The notes: generated by a model not told the origin, from the letters alone. Shown: positions 32,462 to 44,388, numbered from the stretch's first letter. The stretch: 64,000 nucleotides of DNA from Siphonodentalium dalli (GCA_032622095.1 CP136067.1:94044707-94108706), one strand, 5' to 3'. Numbers and translations: made by a program.

Positions 32462-32915
32462 AACATGTTTGCAAATAGTGTGTCTGTCATTTGCAGAATG
32501 AAGTTCTCAGAAGGTGAATTTAGTGATGCTATCCAGCATAGAGGGTTAGCATCTCCAAATTTACCCTCCGGGGACCTCATTTTGCTTGGGCCTCATCTTC
32601 CGGGAAGTATCTAGTCTCAATTAACATTGTTTTTAGTTACTTTTTCCCCTTCTGTGAAGTTTCAATATCCCCTAATTTGCAGAAGATTAAATTCATAATC
32701 GGGGTGACTAATGGGTGAACTTCACCAACATCAACTGAGAAACTTCAATCTGATTCTAGGTTTCCCATAGCAGTTGAGGCCTAGGCAGGATGTGGTTCCC
32801 AGAGGGTGAATTTGGTGACACTAGCCCCCTGTGCGGATAGCATCACTAAAATCACCCTCTGGGGACCTCATTCTGCAAATATCAGACACACTATATCCAG
32901 ACTTGATATTAACCA
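32462..32915 (+). mobile_element. Double-hairpin MITE, full-length copy
   Basis: This is a complete example of the family. Outer TIR: AATAGTGTGTCTGTCATTTG at left, inverse (GACACACTATATCCAG) at right. First hairpin: GAAGTTCTCAGAAGGTGAAT … inverse. The middle segment is about 230 bp (CTCATCTTC-GGGAAGTATCT … TAATTTGCAGAAGAT … CAATCTGATTCTAGG). A second hairpin follows. Several degraded copies occur in HAT1 introns. No transposase; TSD not certain. Confidence 0.8.
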
Positions 32916-32967
32916 ATCACCGCTATTGGTAACAAAATTATGTAACATATTCTCACACTTTTGACAG

Positions 32968-33112
32968 GCGGATGAGGTGTTACCTGTTCTGGCTGGAGAT
33001 ATCCCGTTTGGATACAAAAGCAATTTGTCAGATTTCATCTCGGAGTTGTCAAGCGAGCACAAGTTTAAACCATTTGGCACATTACTACACTCATACAAGA
33101 GGATTACAAGTG
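32968..33112 (+). CDS. HAT1: HAT1 coding exon 5
   Basis: A 145-nt exon between CTTTTGACAG and GTAGGT. It reads ADEVLPVLAGDIPFGYKSNL, then SDFISELSSEHKFKPFGTLL, then HSYKRITS. The KPFGTLLHSY motif is strongly characteristic of HAT1. It ends with one base completed by exon 6. Confidence 0.96.
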
Positions 33113-33121
33113 GTAGGTGGC

Positions 33122-34240
33122 TTTATTAGTCGAGTTTTTTTCCAAAACTCGACTTATAGTTTGATGAGGGGCGGCGGACAGGCGGGCGGGCGGCGTGTTT
33201 TGCTTATAACTCAACCGTTTATTGACAGATTAAACAAAAAATTGGTGTGTGAGTACATATCCATGCACGTAAGCTGCAGACAAAAAAATCGGGTTCGTCC
33301 GCACATTTATTACAGAGTTATGGCCCTTTGAATTTTCAGCTCGTTAGCGCGATAACTTCAACAAACGTTATCCGATTTGATTGAAATTTGGTATATAGGT
33401 GTCTCCCAAGAATATCTCGGATGAGTTCGAAAACCGGCCTGGTCCGATAAAATTTGATAGAGTTATGGCCCTTAATTAGTCATTTTTCACGAATTTTCAG
33501 CTCGTTAGCGCGATAACTTCAACAAACGTTATCCGATTTGATTGAAATTTGGTATATAGGTGTCTCCCAAGAATATCTCGGATGAGTTCGAAAACCGGCC
33601 TGGTCCGATAAAATTTGATAGAGTTATGGCCCTTAATTAGTCATTTTTCACGAATTTTCAGCTCGTTAGCGCGATAACTTCAACAAACGTTATCCGATTT
33701 GATTGAAATTTGGTATATAGGTGTCTCCCAAGAATATCTCGGATGAGTTCGAAAACCGGCCTGGTCCGATAAAATTTGATAGAGTTATGGCCCTTAATTA
33801 GTCATTTTTCACGAATTTTCAGCTCGTTAGCGCGATAACTTCAACAAACGTTATCCGATTTGATTGAAATTTGGTTTATAGGTGTCTCCTAAGAATATCT
33901 CGGTCGAGTTCGAAAATCGGCCAGGTCCGATAAAATTTGATAGAGTTATGGCCCTTAATTAGTCATTTTTTCACAAATTTTCAGCTCGTTAGCGCGATAA
34001 TTTAACAAACATCATCCTATTTGATTGAAATTTTGATATATAGGTGTCTCCCAAGAATACCTCGGACGAGTTAGAAAACTGGCCCGGTCCGATAAAATTT
34101 GATGGAGTTATGGCCCTTAAGTAGTCATTTTTCGATTTAACCTATTAATTAGTCTACTGATACTGATGCACACCAATTGGCAGTAGCCACCGGCGGTAAG
34201 CCACCGAAAACGAGACACAGCATCTCTGATGCCACCTCTT
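33122..34240 (+). repeat. Hairpin-led module with five ~160-bp tandem units
   Basis: A leader hairpin (AGTCGAGTTTTTTTCCAAAA … CTCGACT) and GGCGGGCGGGCGG are followed by units sharing CAGCTCGTTAGCGCGATAAC. These begin near 33340, 33500, 33660, 33820 and 33982 (spacing about 160 bp). Each contains TTGAAATTTGGTATATAGGT and GAGTTATGGCCCTTAATTAG. Units 2-4 are almost identical, pointing to recent amplification. It starts only 10 bp after the exon 5 donor. Non-coding. Confidence 0.88.
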
Positions 34241-35206
34241 GTTTTAATATGATATGATACTCGAAGTATATAGAATGACCCTGCCATTTGGGATTAAAGA
34301 ATCTTCCAAATTGTCAGACAAATACTCTTAAGCTTACTGGATGCATGTTAACAACTTGAAACGCAGATATAGCCCTGTGTTAATCTGTAGACCGTTTGGT
34401 GCTAATAGTGAGTCACAACAGAGATAATAATATTTCATGATATGAATCGTCCAATATCCTGTACAAAACCTCAGACCTCTGGCACGAAAAATAGAACCGC
34501 AACACCTTATAAATGTTCACGAAATGTATTTGTCCATGGTTCAAAATGTCCAGTACCCCACAAGTTATTTATTCTGTTCTGAAAAAAGTGTACCCTCTTG
34601 GAATTTCAATAACATGGTATTCTAAATTATCTGTGATGGCACAAGTAAGTGAATTAGCTGCGTTAGGCCATAAGTTTGGTTCTCGGGCAATTATTTTTCA
34701 AATAAATGAGGGAGGTTGGGGTTTTTTCTTTTTTTCCAGCTGTTGTAATATGTGTAGAAATTGTGCATATTTACCTGTTTCTCCCATGTGAGTTCATACT
34801 TAGCATAGTTGTTGGAAGTTCTGACCAAAAAATATTGTTCTCACTTAATATACCCCTACTTGTGTGCAAACTTATATATATTTTTTAGTCTGAACTTCCA
34901 ACAAATGTGATGAATGAACCATATATCTGTTTCAATTACCTTAATATGATGTAAATATGAAGTATAAAATGATATTTTCTAAGAGTTTTGTTGTTCTGCT
35001 ACTATTTCAACTAACACAAGCATGATTTACCACATTGATAAACAGTATGAAGCATGTGGGGAATTCCCCATTTTTCAATTGTCATAAAAGTTTTCTTAAA
35101 CTGGGAAGTGGAACATTAATTTCTAAACAGAAACAAACAACAGTAATTTTTGTTAAATTTAGCAGACTATCAACACTGTATTGTCATCTTGGTATAAGAA
35201 TTTATA
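34241..35206. other. HAT1 intron 5, no recognised content
   Basis: AT-rich. Two open stretches (about 34513-34888) have no recognisable motif. No repeat family of this window is seen. Confidence 0.45.
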
Positions 35207-35470
35207 TTAACCCTTTCTTGATTGGAGCTGTGCTGGTGCAGCATTAAATATCCTGTGCCAGTGCATTATCTTATATATGCGAGTCTCCCATAGGGAGCCT
35301 CACATTTATAAGAGAATGCACTGGCTTACACGGTCAAGGTAATTGTTAGGCCAATGTATTCTCTTATATATGCAAGGCTCCCTATGGGAGACTCGCATAT
35401 ATAAGAGAATGCATTGTCACAGGGTTTTCGCCATATTTCAGGAAGCTCTGGACAGTCATAGAAAGGTTAA
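35207..35470 (+). mobile_element. TTAACCCTTTC-type hairpin element, complete copy
   Basis: TTAACCCTTTCTTGATTGGA at left and GTCATAGAAAGGTTAA at right, with TTAA at both ends. Two palindromes (35262-35324 and 35350-35418) are separated by AGGTAATTGTTA-type spacer. 264 bp. Confidence 0.8.
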
Positions 35471-35681
35471 TAAAAGTAGCAAAGCTAGAAACTTTTCCAG
35501 TCAAGAAATGATCTGGAATAATCATTCCGACTTTCTTACTTACCATAAAATTGTAAAATTTTAAATTGAAAGTCGAAACAAACATATGATTGCAAACCAT
35601 CAGGAATGTTTGTTGTCACTACAGCTCACTTTTGGTCCTAACTAAGGAAGGATGGTGGTTTTATCTCTTTATTGATAAAGT

Positions 35682-36077
35682 TTAACCCTTTACCCAACAG
35701 AATGGCCCTGTGCCAATGCATTCTCTTATATATGCGAGTCGACCATAGGTCGCCTCGCATATATAAGAGAATGCATTGGCTTAGGCTTAACACATTAAAA
35801 ATTAAAAAATTGTTAAAGAATGTAAGAAAAAATGGTAAAAAAGATTTTTTTTTAGGCCAATGCATTCTCTTATATATGCGAGGCGACCTATGGTCGACTC
35901 GCATATGTAAGAGAATGCATTGGCACAGGGCATAACTGTAACTATCACAATGTGGTCAAGGAGCCGGTTCCAATGATATCCATATTTGTATGGTTCTATT
36001 GAGACAGACCGAAGATATTTTAGGCTGTTGAAGCTTTATTTGGCCTGTTTTGGCCGGTTTGTTGGGTAAAGGGTTAA
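35682..36077 (+). mobile_element. TTAA-ended twin-palindrome MITE, copy D (HAT1 intron 5)
   Basis: A copy of the family at 454-852, same orientation as copies B and C. TTAA at both ends; both palindromes and the unique arm are present. The spacer between the palindromes is a few bases shorter, and one palindrome has ATATGTAAG in place of ATATATAAG. Confidence 0.88.
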
Positions 36078-36623
36078 GGAGAGTTTGACAGCAGAGTACA
36101 TTTATGTTCTCTAATTTCACTATACAATATCATAATTTGCCACTTGGGGAGGTGAATAAAAATGATTTACGCGGCTATTATTTTTTATTATGCGAAAGCT
36201 ATAACCATTTTTTTCTTTGGCCTTTAATACCTATACACAACCCACATTCGTTCTCAGAATTTCTCTAATAAATCCTATCATTTGCCACATCACATTGAGT
36301 AGATGTCATAGATTAAGTTGTTTGGCACAGCTTCTGTTGTTCATCTGACTATGGTACCATCTATATGTGTGACATGTTCAATCCACGTTTCCCAACACTA
36401 AATTTAGACATTGATAGTGGCAATAATGAACTACCCAATCCATTATGATCGATTGATTATAGTTGACTTGATAATTCTAGTCAACTTTGGAATTTTCAGG
36501 GGGACTGCCACTTCACCTGATGGCAAATTAGGGTATAGTTGGAATCATATCGCCCTTGTCCTTGGTCACATGGAAACTAAGGAATGTTTTCATTCACAAT
36601 TTCCATCTCATGTTTGTTTACAG
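36078..36623. other. HAT1 intron 5, 3' end
   Basis: No repeat or coding signal recognised. Ends in the exon 6 acceptor (TTTGTTTACAG). Confidence 0.5.
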
Positions 36624-36777
36624 ATAATCAGGAGCGTCATTTTGAGATCTATAAAACAGACATAGATTACCCTGGTTTTAGAGATTTCCACGAGCGGCTA
36701 CAAACCTTTCTCCTGTTCTTCGTTGATGCTGCATCATATATTGATGTTGATGATGAAAGGTGGAATTTCTATCTTTT
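36624..36777 (+). CDS. HAT1: HAT1 coding exon 6
   Basis: A 154-nt exon between TTTACAG and GTAAGT. With one base from exon 5 it reads DNQERHFEIYKTDIDYPGFR, then DFHERLQTFLLFFVDAASYI, then DVDDERWNFYL. The HERLQTFL and IDVDDERW motifs are near-invariant in animal HAT1, where they lie at the substrate-binding face next to the acetyltransferase core. Confidence 0.97.
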
Positions 36778-36814
36778 GTAAGTAACCCATTTCTGGTCTT
36801 AAAAATATTTCAGA

Positions 36815-36965
36815 AATGGATGTTGATTTTCTTGCGTTCCATAGAGTATGGATGCAAGTTGGTCTGACATTTTGTGTGGAACACTTTCGCATTACACACA
36901 TGACAATGTCAGACCAACTTGCATCCATCCATACTCGATGAACACAACAAAATCAACATCCATTA
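36815..36965. mobile_element. Hairpin MITE (AATGGATGTTGATTTT ends)
   Basis: The left arm AATGGATGTTGATTTTCTTG … GGATGCAAGTTGGTCTGACA is matched by an inverse right arm with one small insertion (CATCCATCCATACTC). The loop is about 35 bp. It lies 38 bp after the HAT1 exon 6 donor. The phrase GGATGCAAGTTGG recurs singly at 37059. Confidence 0.75.
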
Positions 36966-37664
36966 CTTATATTTACACTCAACCGACTCAACTGGCAGAT
37001 TAAAAGAGCATTAAGCACCCATTTTCAATGTTATTCTTGTGACTTGATACACAAAAATGGATGCAAGTTGGGGTCAGCACGCGATGTCATGTGACTTAAT
37101 TTCGACCAACCAATGTCCTGCATTCATGTTCCTCAATGCGAATGCATGTGTGAATGTAAATATAAAACAATATTCCAGTATAATTTAATCATAAGTGGTC
37201 AATGCATGGAATATCATAAAACAATTGGCTGTCACATACTTTGCTATTTATGTTATTCTCGATAACATAACCACGTCATGCATATAGACAGTCTAATTTA
37301 TGAGAAAATACCACGGGGAGCCGCTGTCGGGGTATCCTACCATAATTGGGAAAGGAGCCCGGGCCCCTGCTATTGGGGGAAAAATAAATGCAATGGGGTT
37401 CAAATTGGGAATTCAAAAACCTACTGAAAAAAAAAAGCTGTCAGTTGAAAACCAATTTGTTGAGTTATGTGTACTATACTAAGTTAAACACATTGTCTAA
37501 TCACTTGCCACTGTCAAAATTAAAAGTAGGATTTATATTTATATTTTGAGGATTCTCATATTAAAATCAATCAACTTTGTAAATTGGGAAATTTCTGAGT
37601 CAAAATTGGGAATAAAGGCATTTGGCATTTAGAAAGGTGTCTGCATTTGGGTCCTAGTGCTACC

Positions 37665-38196
37665 TAGATCATGCCATGAATCTCTACTCTGGCTAACGCC
37701 CATAGAGATCATATTCCACCAGTACAAAAACTTTGAACTGTTTGAAGTTTTGACAGGGAATCTTATAAAGTCGAAATAATAATGAAGGGAATATATTTCT
37801 TAGTTACTATCTGTTCCTTAATAATGTACTGCATTGTAGGTGAAGGTCCCAACTCAAAATTGCACGCCTTTCTGTGACTTTTGTGAGGTGATATCGCAAT
37901 AAACATTGAATTAATTACCCAGGAGAAATGCCATAATTTTAAGCGACGCGAAGAAAAATCGCTCACAAATTCACTTATATCATGAAATTTCGAGTTGGGT
38001 CCTTTACCTACAGTGAAGTTCATTATTAAGGAACAGACAATAATTAAGAAATATATTCCTCGCATTATCTTTTCGACTTTATAAGGTTCTCTGTCAAAAC
38101 GTCAAAAAGTTCCAAGGTTTTAACAACTGGTAGAATATGATCTCTATGGGCATTAGCCAGAGTATTAGCCTGAGTAGAGATTCATGGCATGATCCA
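37665..38196. mobile_element. MULE-like inverted-repeat element, 9-bp TSD
   Basis: The ends TAGATCATGCCATGAATCTC and inverse of TGGATCATGCCATGAATCTC continue into imperfect inverted arms over most of the 532 bp. An exact 9-bp direct repeat AGTGCTACC flanks it (37656-37664 and 38197-38205). A diverged relative is at 18186-18937. Non-coding, in HAT1 intron 6. Confidence 0.85.
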
Positions 38197-38334
38197 AGTG
38201 CTACCAAAGATAATCCCTGAATACCTGACATTTCAAAACATTGTCAACATATCTTATGTTTTCTATGCTATTGGGGATGCGTTTAATGTACATCCACAAA
38301 TTGATCATGATGGTTTTTCCTGTAATATTTACAG

Positions 38335-38439
38335 GTTTGAGAAGTATAAATCAGATGGAAACACGAATTATGCTATCGTTGGTTATATGACAATCTACAA
38401 CTACTATGCATATCCAGCCAGCTATCGACCGAGGGTCAG
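38335..38439 (+). CDS. HAT1: HAT1 coding exon 7
   Basis: A 105-nt exon between AATATTTACAG and GTAACTA. It completes L and reads FEKYKSDGNTNYAIVGYMTI then YNYYAYPASYRPRVR/S. GYMT-YNYY-YP---RPRVSQ is the HAT1 core-fold signature that includes the central strand of the GNAT domain. Confidence 0.97.
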
Positions 38440-38624
38440 GTAACTACAGTAAATTGTAACTCAAGTTGAATATCTGTTGTTGAAGCACACTTTCTGATTA
38501 GTTGAGTTGCCAACTTCAGAATTTGATTCACCAACATCGCCCGCTGCTGAGTGAATAAATTTGCAACCACAAGTTCTTACTATAGATACAGGCACGATCA
38601 ATTAACAGGAAGTTTTTTGGATGC

Positions 38625-38835
38625 TACAGTAATGCCCTAAATAATCGACTCCTTAACCACAGCAGAATTATGGGTAATTTTTCAGGATTTATTCGGAAAT
38701 ATGGCTTGTTGCCATTCATCGGAAAGCTGAGAGCTTTCCAATGAATGGCAACAAACCATATTTCCGACTAAATCCTGAAAAATTACCCATAATTCAGCTG
38801 TGGTTAAGGAGTCGATTATTTAGGGCATTAATGTA
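38625..38835. mobile_element. Palindromic MITE with TACAGTAATGC ends, second copy
   Basis: A 211-bp palindrome (TACAGTAATGCCCTAAATAA … inverse). Its centre (GGAAAGCTGAGAGCTTTCC) differs slightly from that of the copy at 30806-31024. No clear TSD here. Confidence 0.8.
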
Positions 38836-39083
38836 TTCTGAGTATCAATGGAATGTACCCAAGGATTTGATACCCCAGAAAAGGGGATCTCACTCCATGG
38901 GCTTGTAATGAATCTAATGCTGATGAAAATTGCTTTTCGTCCAGTTTATTTTTAATATTTTGGAGAACTCAAATACCATGGATATAAACATACCCTGTTT
39001 CGTTGGATATATTCGGGAATTCAAAATGGGTGTGTTTATCTTGTAAATGGATCAGAGTCTGCCACTGCTATTTTGGATCTGGC

Positions 39084-39520
39084 ACTAGCCTGAGTTTAGT
39101 TTGCCTGTCATTTGCAGAATGAGGTCCCCAGAGGGTGATGCTACCATGCATAGGGGGCTAGCATCACTAAGTTCACCCTCTGGGGACCTCATTCTGCTTA
39201 GGCATCATCTTCTCTGGAAAGTTTCTTTATTATCAAACTTCTTCACATAGATTCTATTTCTTTTTTAGTTTTGTTTCTTTATATCCACAAATTAGACGAC
39301 ACATTGCATAATCAAGGTTCCCAATGGGTGTACATCACAATATTCACCATTTGGGAACTTCAATCTTGAGTCCATGTCTCCCATAGCAGATGAGGCCATG
39401 CAGAGTGAGGTATCCAGAGGGTGAATTTGGTGATGCTAGTCCACTATGGAGGGTAGGGTCACTAAATTCACCTTCTGGGGACCTCATTCTGCAAATGATG
39501 GGCACACTAAACTCAGGCTT
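39084..39520 (+). mobile_element. Double-hairpin MITE, near full-length copy
   Basis: Start AGCCTGAGTTTAGTTTGCCT and inverse end (GCACACTAAACTCAGGCTTG). Both hairpins and the middle segment are present, with the first hairpin shortened at its tip. In HAT1 intron 7. Confidence 0.75.
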
Positions 39521-39637
39521 GATCTGGCAGTAAGGTATATTGGTCATTTTCTTGCTGTGAAACTTACATCTTCAAGATTTAGTCAACGACATGGTGTCAC
39601 AGTTCTATCATTTGATACCATTTTACTCTTTTTCCAG

Positions 39638-39744
39638 CCAAGTCCTTGTGTTGCCACCTTTCCAAAAACAAGGTCATGGGACGCAGCTGTTACAAACTTT
39701 TTACAATGATTGCAATACAAGATCGGATGTCCGAGATATCACAA
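39638..39744 (+). CDS. HAT1: HAT1 coding exon 8 (acetyl-CoA-binding loop)
   Basis: A 107-nt exon between CTTTTTCCAG and GTAAGT. It reads QVLVLPPFQKQGHGTQLLQT then FYNDCNTRSDVRDIT. QKQGHG (about residues 236-241) is the Q/RxxGxG/A pyrophosphate-binding loop of GNAT acetyltransferases, in its HAT1 form. It ends with one base completed by exon 9. Confidence 0.97.
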
Positions 39745-40327
39745 GTAAGTCCGGCACAGTATATATCGCAACTAATCTTACAAGGCTTTATGTCTTTATA
39801 CAAACATGCATGGACATGAGATCAAAGAGATTCGTTATCTGGTTCAGATTTCCGATTCATTAATGTATAAAACAGTATTTGGTAACTATGTTCAAATGCG
39901 TTTAAAATGGCTGTTGCAATCGGAGTAAAAAATATGTCAGTGTTACTTTATTGGGTTATTTTGGACAAAATAAATCACACAGAATCTATTATCAAACTTT
40001 GCACGGAAAATATTAGCCACCGGCAAATGAGAGCTAGCCAATGCGGACAGCCCGAAGAATAAATATTTGCAGAATCAGGGATAGCATCAAAAAAGTTCAC
40101 CATCTGGGGACCTCATTCTCCTTATATTATAAGCCTCATCTTCTCTAGAAAGTATTTTTATTATCAAATTAAGGCCACACAAAAAAATACTGTGTTTCTC
40201 AAGTATTTAAAAAAAAAAACCCAGCAGGCAGGCAGATTTTTATTTTTATTTTTTTGGGTTGAATTTTACTGGCAGGCAGGTTTTTTATGCCGGATTTTTA
40301 TGTATAAAATGGCGGGCATGTATGCTT

Positions 40328-41230
40328 TTTAGCTCACCTGAGACGAAGTCTCCGGTGGAGCTATAGTCATCACTCCTCGTCCGTCGTCCGTCCGTCCATC
40401 GAGCCGTCCGTCCGTGTTTACTAATGACTACTTATGTGGCTAAGATTGTGTAAAATGGATATTTATGTGCATAACTTCCGTTGCATGGCTAGCCACGTAA
40501 CAGCTTTCAGATGGACGTTCAAAAATGATCTATTTGGCCTAATCAGCTTATTTAATTTTGTAGTCACTCAAAATTTGGAAACAAAAAGTCCATCGATTTA
40601 GACATCCATGACCTGTCAATAGGAGATATCGGACACTGACAGACATTTATGTGGCTAGCCACCCAATCACGGACCTGTCAGTTTCTCCTATTCCACTGTC
40701 CCAGTTGCTGTGTGCAAGTTTTTGAGTTTTAATCAGCTGCTTCTGCTATAATTCCAACATGTAATGAATCCATAATCTGGAGTTTTATCACTATCTACTA
40801 CTTGATAGCCACATCAAATTTGATGGCTACTTGAGAAGCCACATAAAAACTAAAGCCACATTACCATTTCTAGCCACATAGGTCGGAGCCACATATCTAC
40901 CCATTTGTTCGTCTGTCCGTCCATCCGTCCGTCTGTCAACAATTCTTTGAACATCTTCTCCTCTGAAACCAATATGCCGAATTGGTTCATATTTGGTGTG
41001 GATGTTCCCTAGGTGACTCTCATTCAGATTTGTTCAAATGAGGACAGTGGGTCAAATAGTTGCGAAGCCAGGGCCATAACTCTGTAATTCTTACAACGAC
41101 TTCTTCTCAAATTTCATTTGGCCATATGGGTTCATAGTTGGTACAAAGGGTCCTTGGGGGACTGTTATTCAGATTTGTTCAAATGAGGTCACTGGCTCGA
41201 ATGTGGGCGGAGCCAGTGACATAACTAAAA
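40328..41230 (+). repeat. Hairpin-led module (AGCTCACCTGAGAC type)
   Basis: AGCTCACCTGAGACGAAGTC with the inverse GGAGCT-type arm, then CGTCCGTCGTCCGTCCGTCC. Diverged units follow containing TTCAGATTTGTTCAAATGAG and GGGCCATAACTCTGTAATTC. The same module recurs at 49312-49850, where it lacks the 450-bp segment 40400-40910. Non-coding. Confidence 0.75.
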
Positions 41231-41642
41231 AAAAAAAAAAAAATTGTCAAATTCAGATTTTTGGAATTTTCACCATACTCAAATTAACAAACAAAAAATT
41301 AATTTTTTAATCATTTTATAAAATTTGAAAAAAGTTACACCATTATAAAATCTGAAGAGTTATGAAACTTTAATCTTTAATCTTCTGAAATTACAGAAAT
41401 ATTCCATTACCCATCCCCCCTCCCACATGGCCCAGACCCACCCCACCCTGCAGTGGCCTGCACCCAACCAACATCCCTTCTAACGTATATCATTTCCAGC
41501 TTCCAACATTAATACCTGTTCTATTAAAGTTGCAGATATCTCTTTGTGGATAAACAGAGAGAAACACATGTCATTAATCAAGATTAGAATAATATGTCAC
41601 TGACAGCTTCTATAAACATACTGCTAGCAATTTTAAACAAAC

Positions 41643-42010
41643 TGCCTGAATTTAGTGTGTCTGACATTTGCAGAATGAGGTTCCCAGAGGGTGAATTTAG
41701 TGATGCTATCCCACACAGTGGGCTAGCATCACCAAATCCACCCTCTGGAGACCTCATTTTGCTTAGGCCTCATCTTCTGGGAAGTATCTATAGTATCAAA
41801 TTAACATTGTTTTTAGTTACATTTCCCTTCTAGGAAGTTTCTATATCCCCTAATTTGCAGAAGATAAAATTCATAATTGAGGTGCCCAATGGGTGAACAT
41901 AAACTTCCAACTGGGGAACTTCAATCTTATCCTAGGTCTGCCATAGCAGTTGAGGGCCTTAGCAGAATAAGGTCCCCAGAGGGTGAATTTAGTGATGCTA
42001 GCCCACTCCA
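41643..42010 (+). mobile_element. Double-hairpin MITE, right end lost
   Basis: First hairpin and middle segment are complete (TGCCTGAATTTAGTGTGTCT … CATCTTCTGGGAAGTATC). The second hairpin stops at GATGCTAGCCCACT, where different sequence begins. Confidence 0.75.
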
Positions 42011-42094
42011 AACGAAGGACAGTTTCCCTCTTAATAGGCTTCCTTCACAAGGACCATCAGGCTGTTTATTTTATATATAGAGGATCTGCAATGA

Positions 42095-42925
42095 GTCCCC
42101 AGTTTAAAGCGGAATTTACAAAACATAAATTCTGCTATAAACTGAGGACGAGTTGTAGATTCTATTTATTACATGATCCAAAACATACTTAAATCAACAA
42201 ATGGTACTCAAAACTAACATCGTCTTCTATATGCGGTATGCGATGACGTTTCACGTAACTATATATATGCGTTGTTTGACGGCCCACGTAAAGAAATAGT
42301 CCCAGATAAATAAAGACTATGGCATATTTAATGGCATATGTTTAATGACACAACCTTTCAAACTCTTCACTCGTTATAGTTTGTTGGAAAAATTTTGGAT
42401 GCCATAGTATTTTAGACGTAGCGTATGAAATATAAACAGACGACAGACCAGAAGTCAAAGGTCACCCGGCACTATTTTCTGTTATTAAACGAACGGTTAA
42501 TATCACAATTTATACAAAGGGTTTATCTACAACGAGCCTTTGGTGAGGTCCAGACCTAATTTACTGGACGAGTTTCGTAAATTCCGCTATAAACTGGGAA
42601 CGAGTTTTAGATTCTATTTATTTCATGATCCAAAACCTCGACTAAACATACTTAAATCAACACATGGGAAGCGAAACTAACATCAGCTTCTATAAGGCAT
42701 GCGATGACATTTCACGTAGCTATGCGTTGTTTGTCTGCGTAAAGAAATAGTCCCAGATAAATAGAGACTCTTTGGCGTATTTAATGGCATAACTTTTAAA
42801 ACTCTTCATTCTTGATAGTTTGTTGGAAAAATATTGCAAGCCATAGTATTGTTGAGACGTAGCATATGGAAAATAAACAGACGACAAACCGGAAGTCAAA
42901 GGTCACCTGGTACTATTTAATATCA
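42095..42925 (+). repeat. Tandem duplication, ~465-bp unit
   Basis: Segment 42107-42490 recurs at 42572-42925. Shared landmarks are CCGCTATAAACTGGGAACGA-like sequence, TTTCACGTA and AAGAAATAGTCCCAGATAAA. The units differ by small indels. Non-coding, in HAT1 intron 8. Confidence 0.8.
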
Positions 42926-43859
42926 TAATTTATTGAATGGGATTATTGAATGGAATAAGGGTAGGATCATGTAATATATAATTTTATTAAATGTCTTGCA
43001 CGTTATTAGACCACATGACCCAAACCCCTTTCTGAACATGGAATTGACTGTTGAAAATGGCCAGTCCTATCTGGGGACCTAATATACATATTGAGGTAAT
43101 TTGCTTGTTTTAGTTTTGGTAGTACATGTACCAAAGCATGTTGCACATAAGTTGCATAAAATTCCTGCCTATATTGTCAACGGTATGTGGGGAAAATCCA
43201 AGTTGTTTTTATCTTCAAGGAAATTGATGAATTTTTGTATCATTTCGTCCTTGCTGTTGTTGTTTTGTTTTGTTTTGAAATTGGGTAAAAGAGTTTTATT
43301 GTTTGAGTCCATGAGAACATAAAATGCAGTTTTATATAGCGGCTGAAAATATCTGCAATTTGGACCGAATTTAGATTCTGTCAAACGAACTGAAAGTCCT
43401 GTGAATCCTGCGACTTTCCAACAGAAATCCCACTAATACACGCATAACAATCAGCAATAGTCTCATGGTGGTTCTCTATGTACCCCATTGCGACGTCAAA
43501 ATATTGTCAGATGAATTAACTTCCGTAATTGTCCAGGGACAAACAATTTTAAGTCCCCTTCTGACACTGGTTTTGTTTACCGCATGTTCGCTGGAATGTT
43601 ACAGGTGAATTCGATTGGCAATTCGGAGCATGCAAGGAACGCTTTCATTGCTGGCGGAGATGACTTGATCTTATCGTGTTGTATTGTTCGCGCGTATCGA
43701 CATCGCAAATATTTTGGGCGACGGCCTCTTTTTATATTTTTATTTGTTGTAAGCTATAAAAAGTAGCCAGCGGAGGAATTTTGCGGATGCAACAATACTT
43801 GAGAAACATGTTGTTATTTTTTTTGTTTGGACTGACAAGTTTTTAATTTCTTTTTCTTT

Positions 43860-44122
43860 TTTAGTTTAGTTTCTCTATATCCCCAAATTGACAGACGACA
43901 CATTGCATAATTGAGGTGCCCAATGGGTGCACATCACAATATTCCCCATCTGGGAACTTAAATCTGAGTCTAGGTCTCCCATAGCTGATGAGACAATGCA
44001 GAATGAGGTCCCCAGAGGATGAATTTGGTGATGCTAGCCTGCTGTGCAGGGTAGCATCACTAAATTCGCCCTCTGGTGACCTCATTCTGCAAATGTCCAA
44101 CACATTATTCTCAGGCCTGGAT
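43860..44122 (+). mobile_element. Double-hairpin MITE, left half lost
   Basis: Part of the middle segment (TTTCTCTATATCCCCAAATT) and the second hairpin with the outer inverse end (TCCAACACATTATTCTCAGG). It ends about 115 bp before HAT1 exon 9. Confidence 0.7.
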
Positions 44123-44236
44123 GCGGAGTTGGAATCTTTTTGTTGATGGATGCCCCAGAAATAACAACTATCCGTTATTATTATTCTATACTATAAAATT
44201 TCCTGATGTCTGTTACGATGATTTTCGATGTTTCAG

Positions 44237-44388
44237 TGGAAGATCCATCTGATAATTTCCAGCGACTTCGGGATTATCTTGATGCCAAGAACTGTTCCAA
44301 ACTAAAATCATATCAAACTGAGGAGTTACATAAAGGTTTCTCTGATGACATGTCGTCCGAGTCTCACAGAAAACTCAAGATAAACGAT
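44237..44388 (+). CDS. HAT1: HAT1 coding exon 9 (catalytic Glu region)
   Basis: A 152-nt exon between GATGTTTCAG and GTGAGT. It reads MEDPSDNFQRLRDYLDAKNC, then SKLKSYQTEELHKGFSDDMS, then SESHRKLKIND. The EDPS glutamate corresponds to the general-base Glu of HAT1. It ends in phase 0. The frame stays open past the donor for about 70 codons, but HAT1 homology stops at KIND and resumes in exon 10. Confidence 0.95.

Larger units (their letters stand above)
40168..43825. mobile_element. Possible long element with GGCCA(C/A)A…CTCAAGTATT termini
   Basis: Left GGCCACACAAAAAAATACTG … TTTCTCAAGTATT (from 40168) is matched by its inverse at 43786-43825. The ends resemble those at 24883-25655. It would span a hairpin-led module, a double-hairpin MITE and a tandem duplication, which may be later insertions. 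No TSD confirmed; two unrelated insertions are an alternative. Confidence 0.4.
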
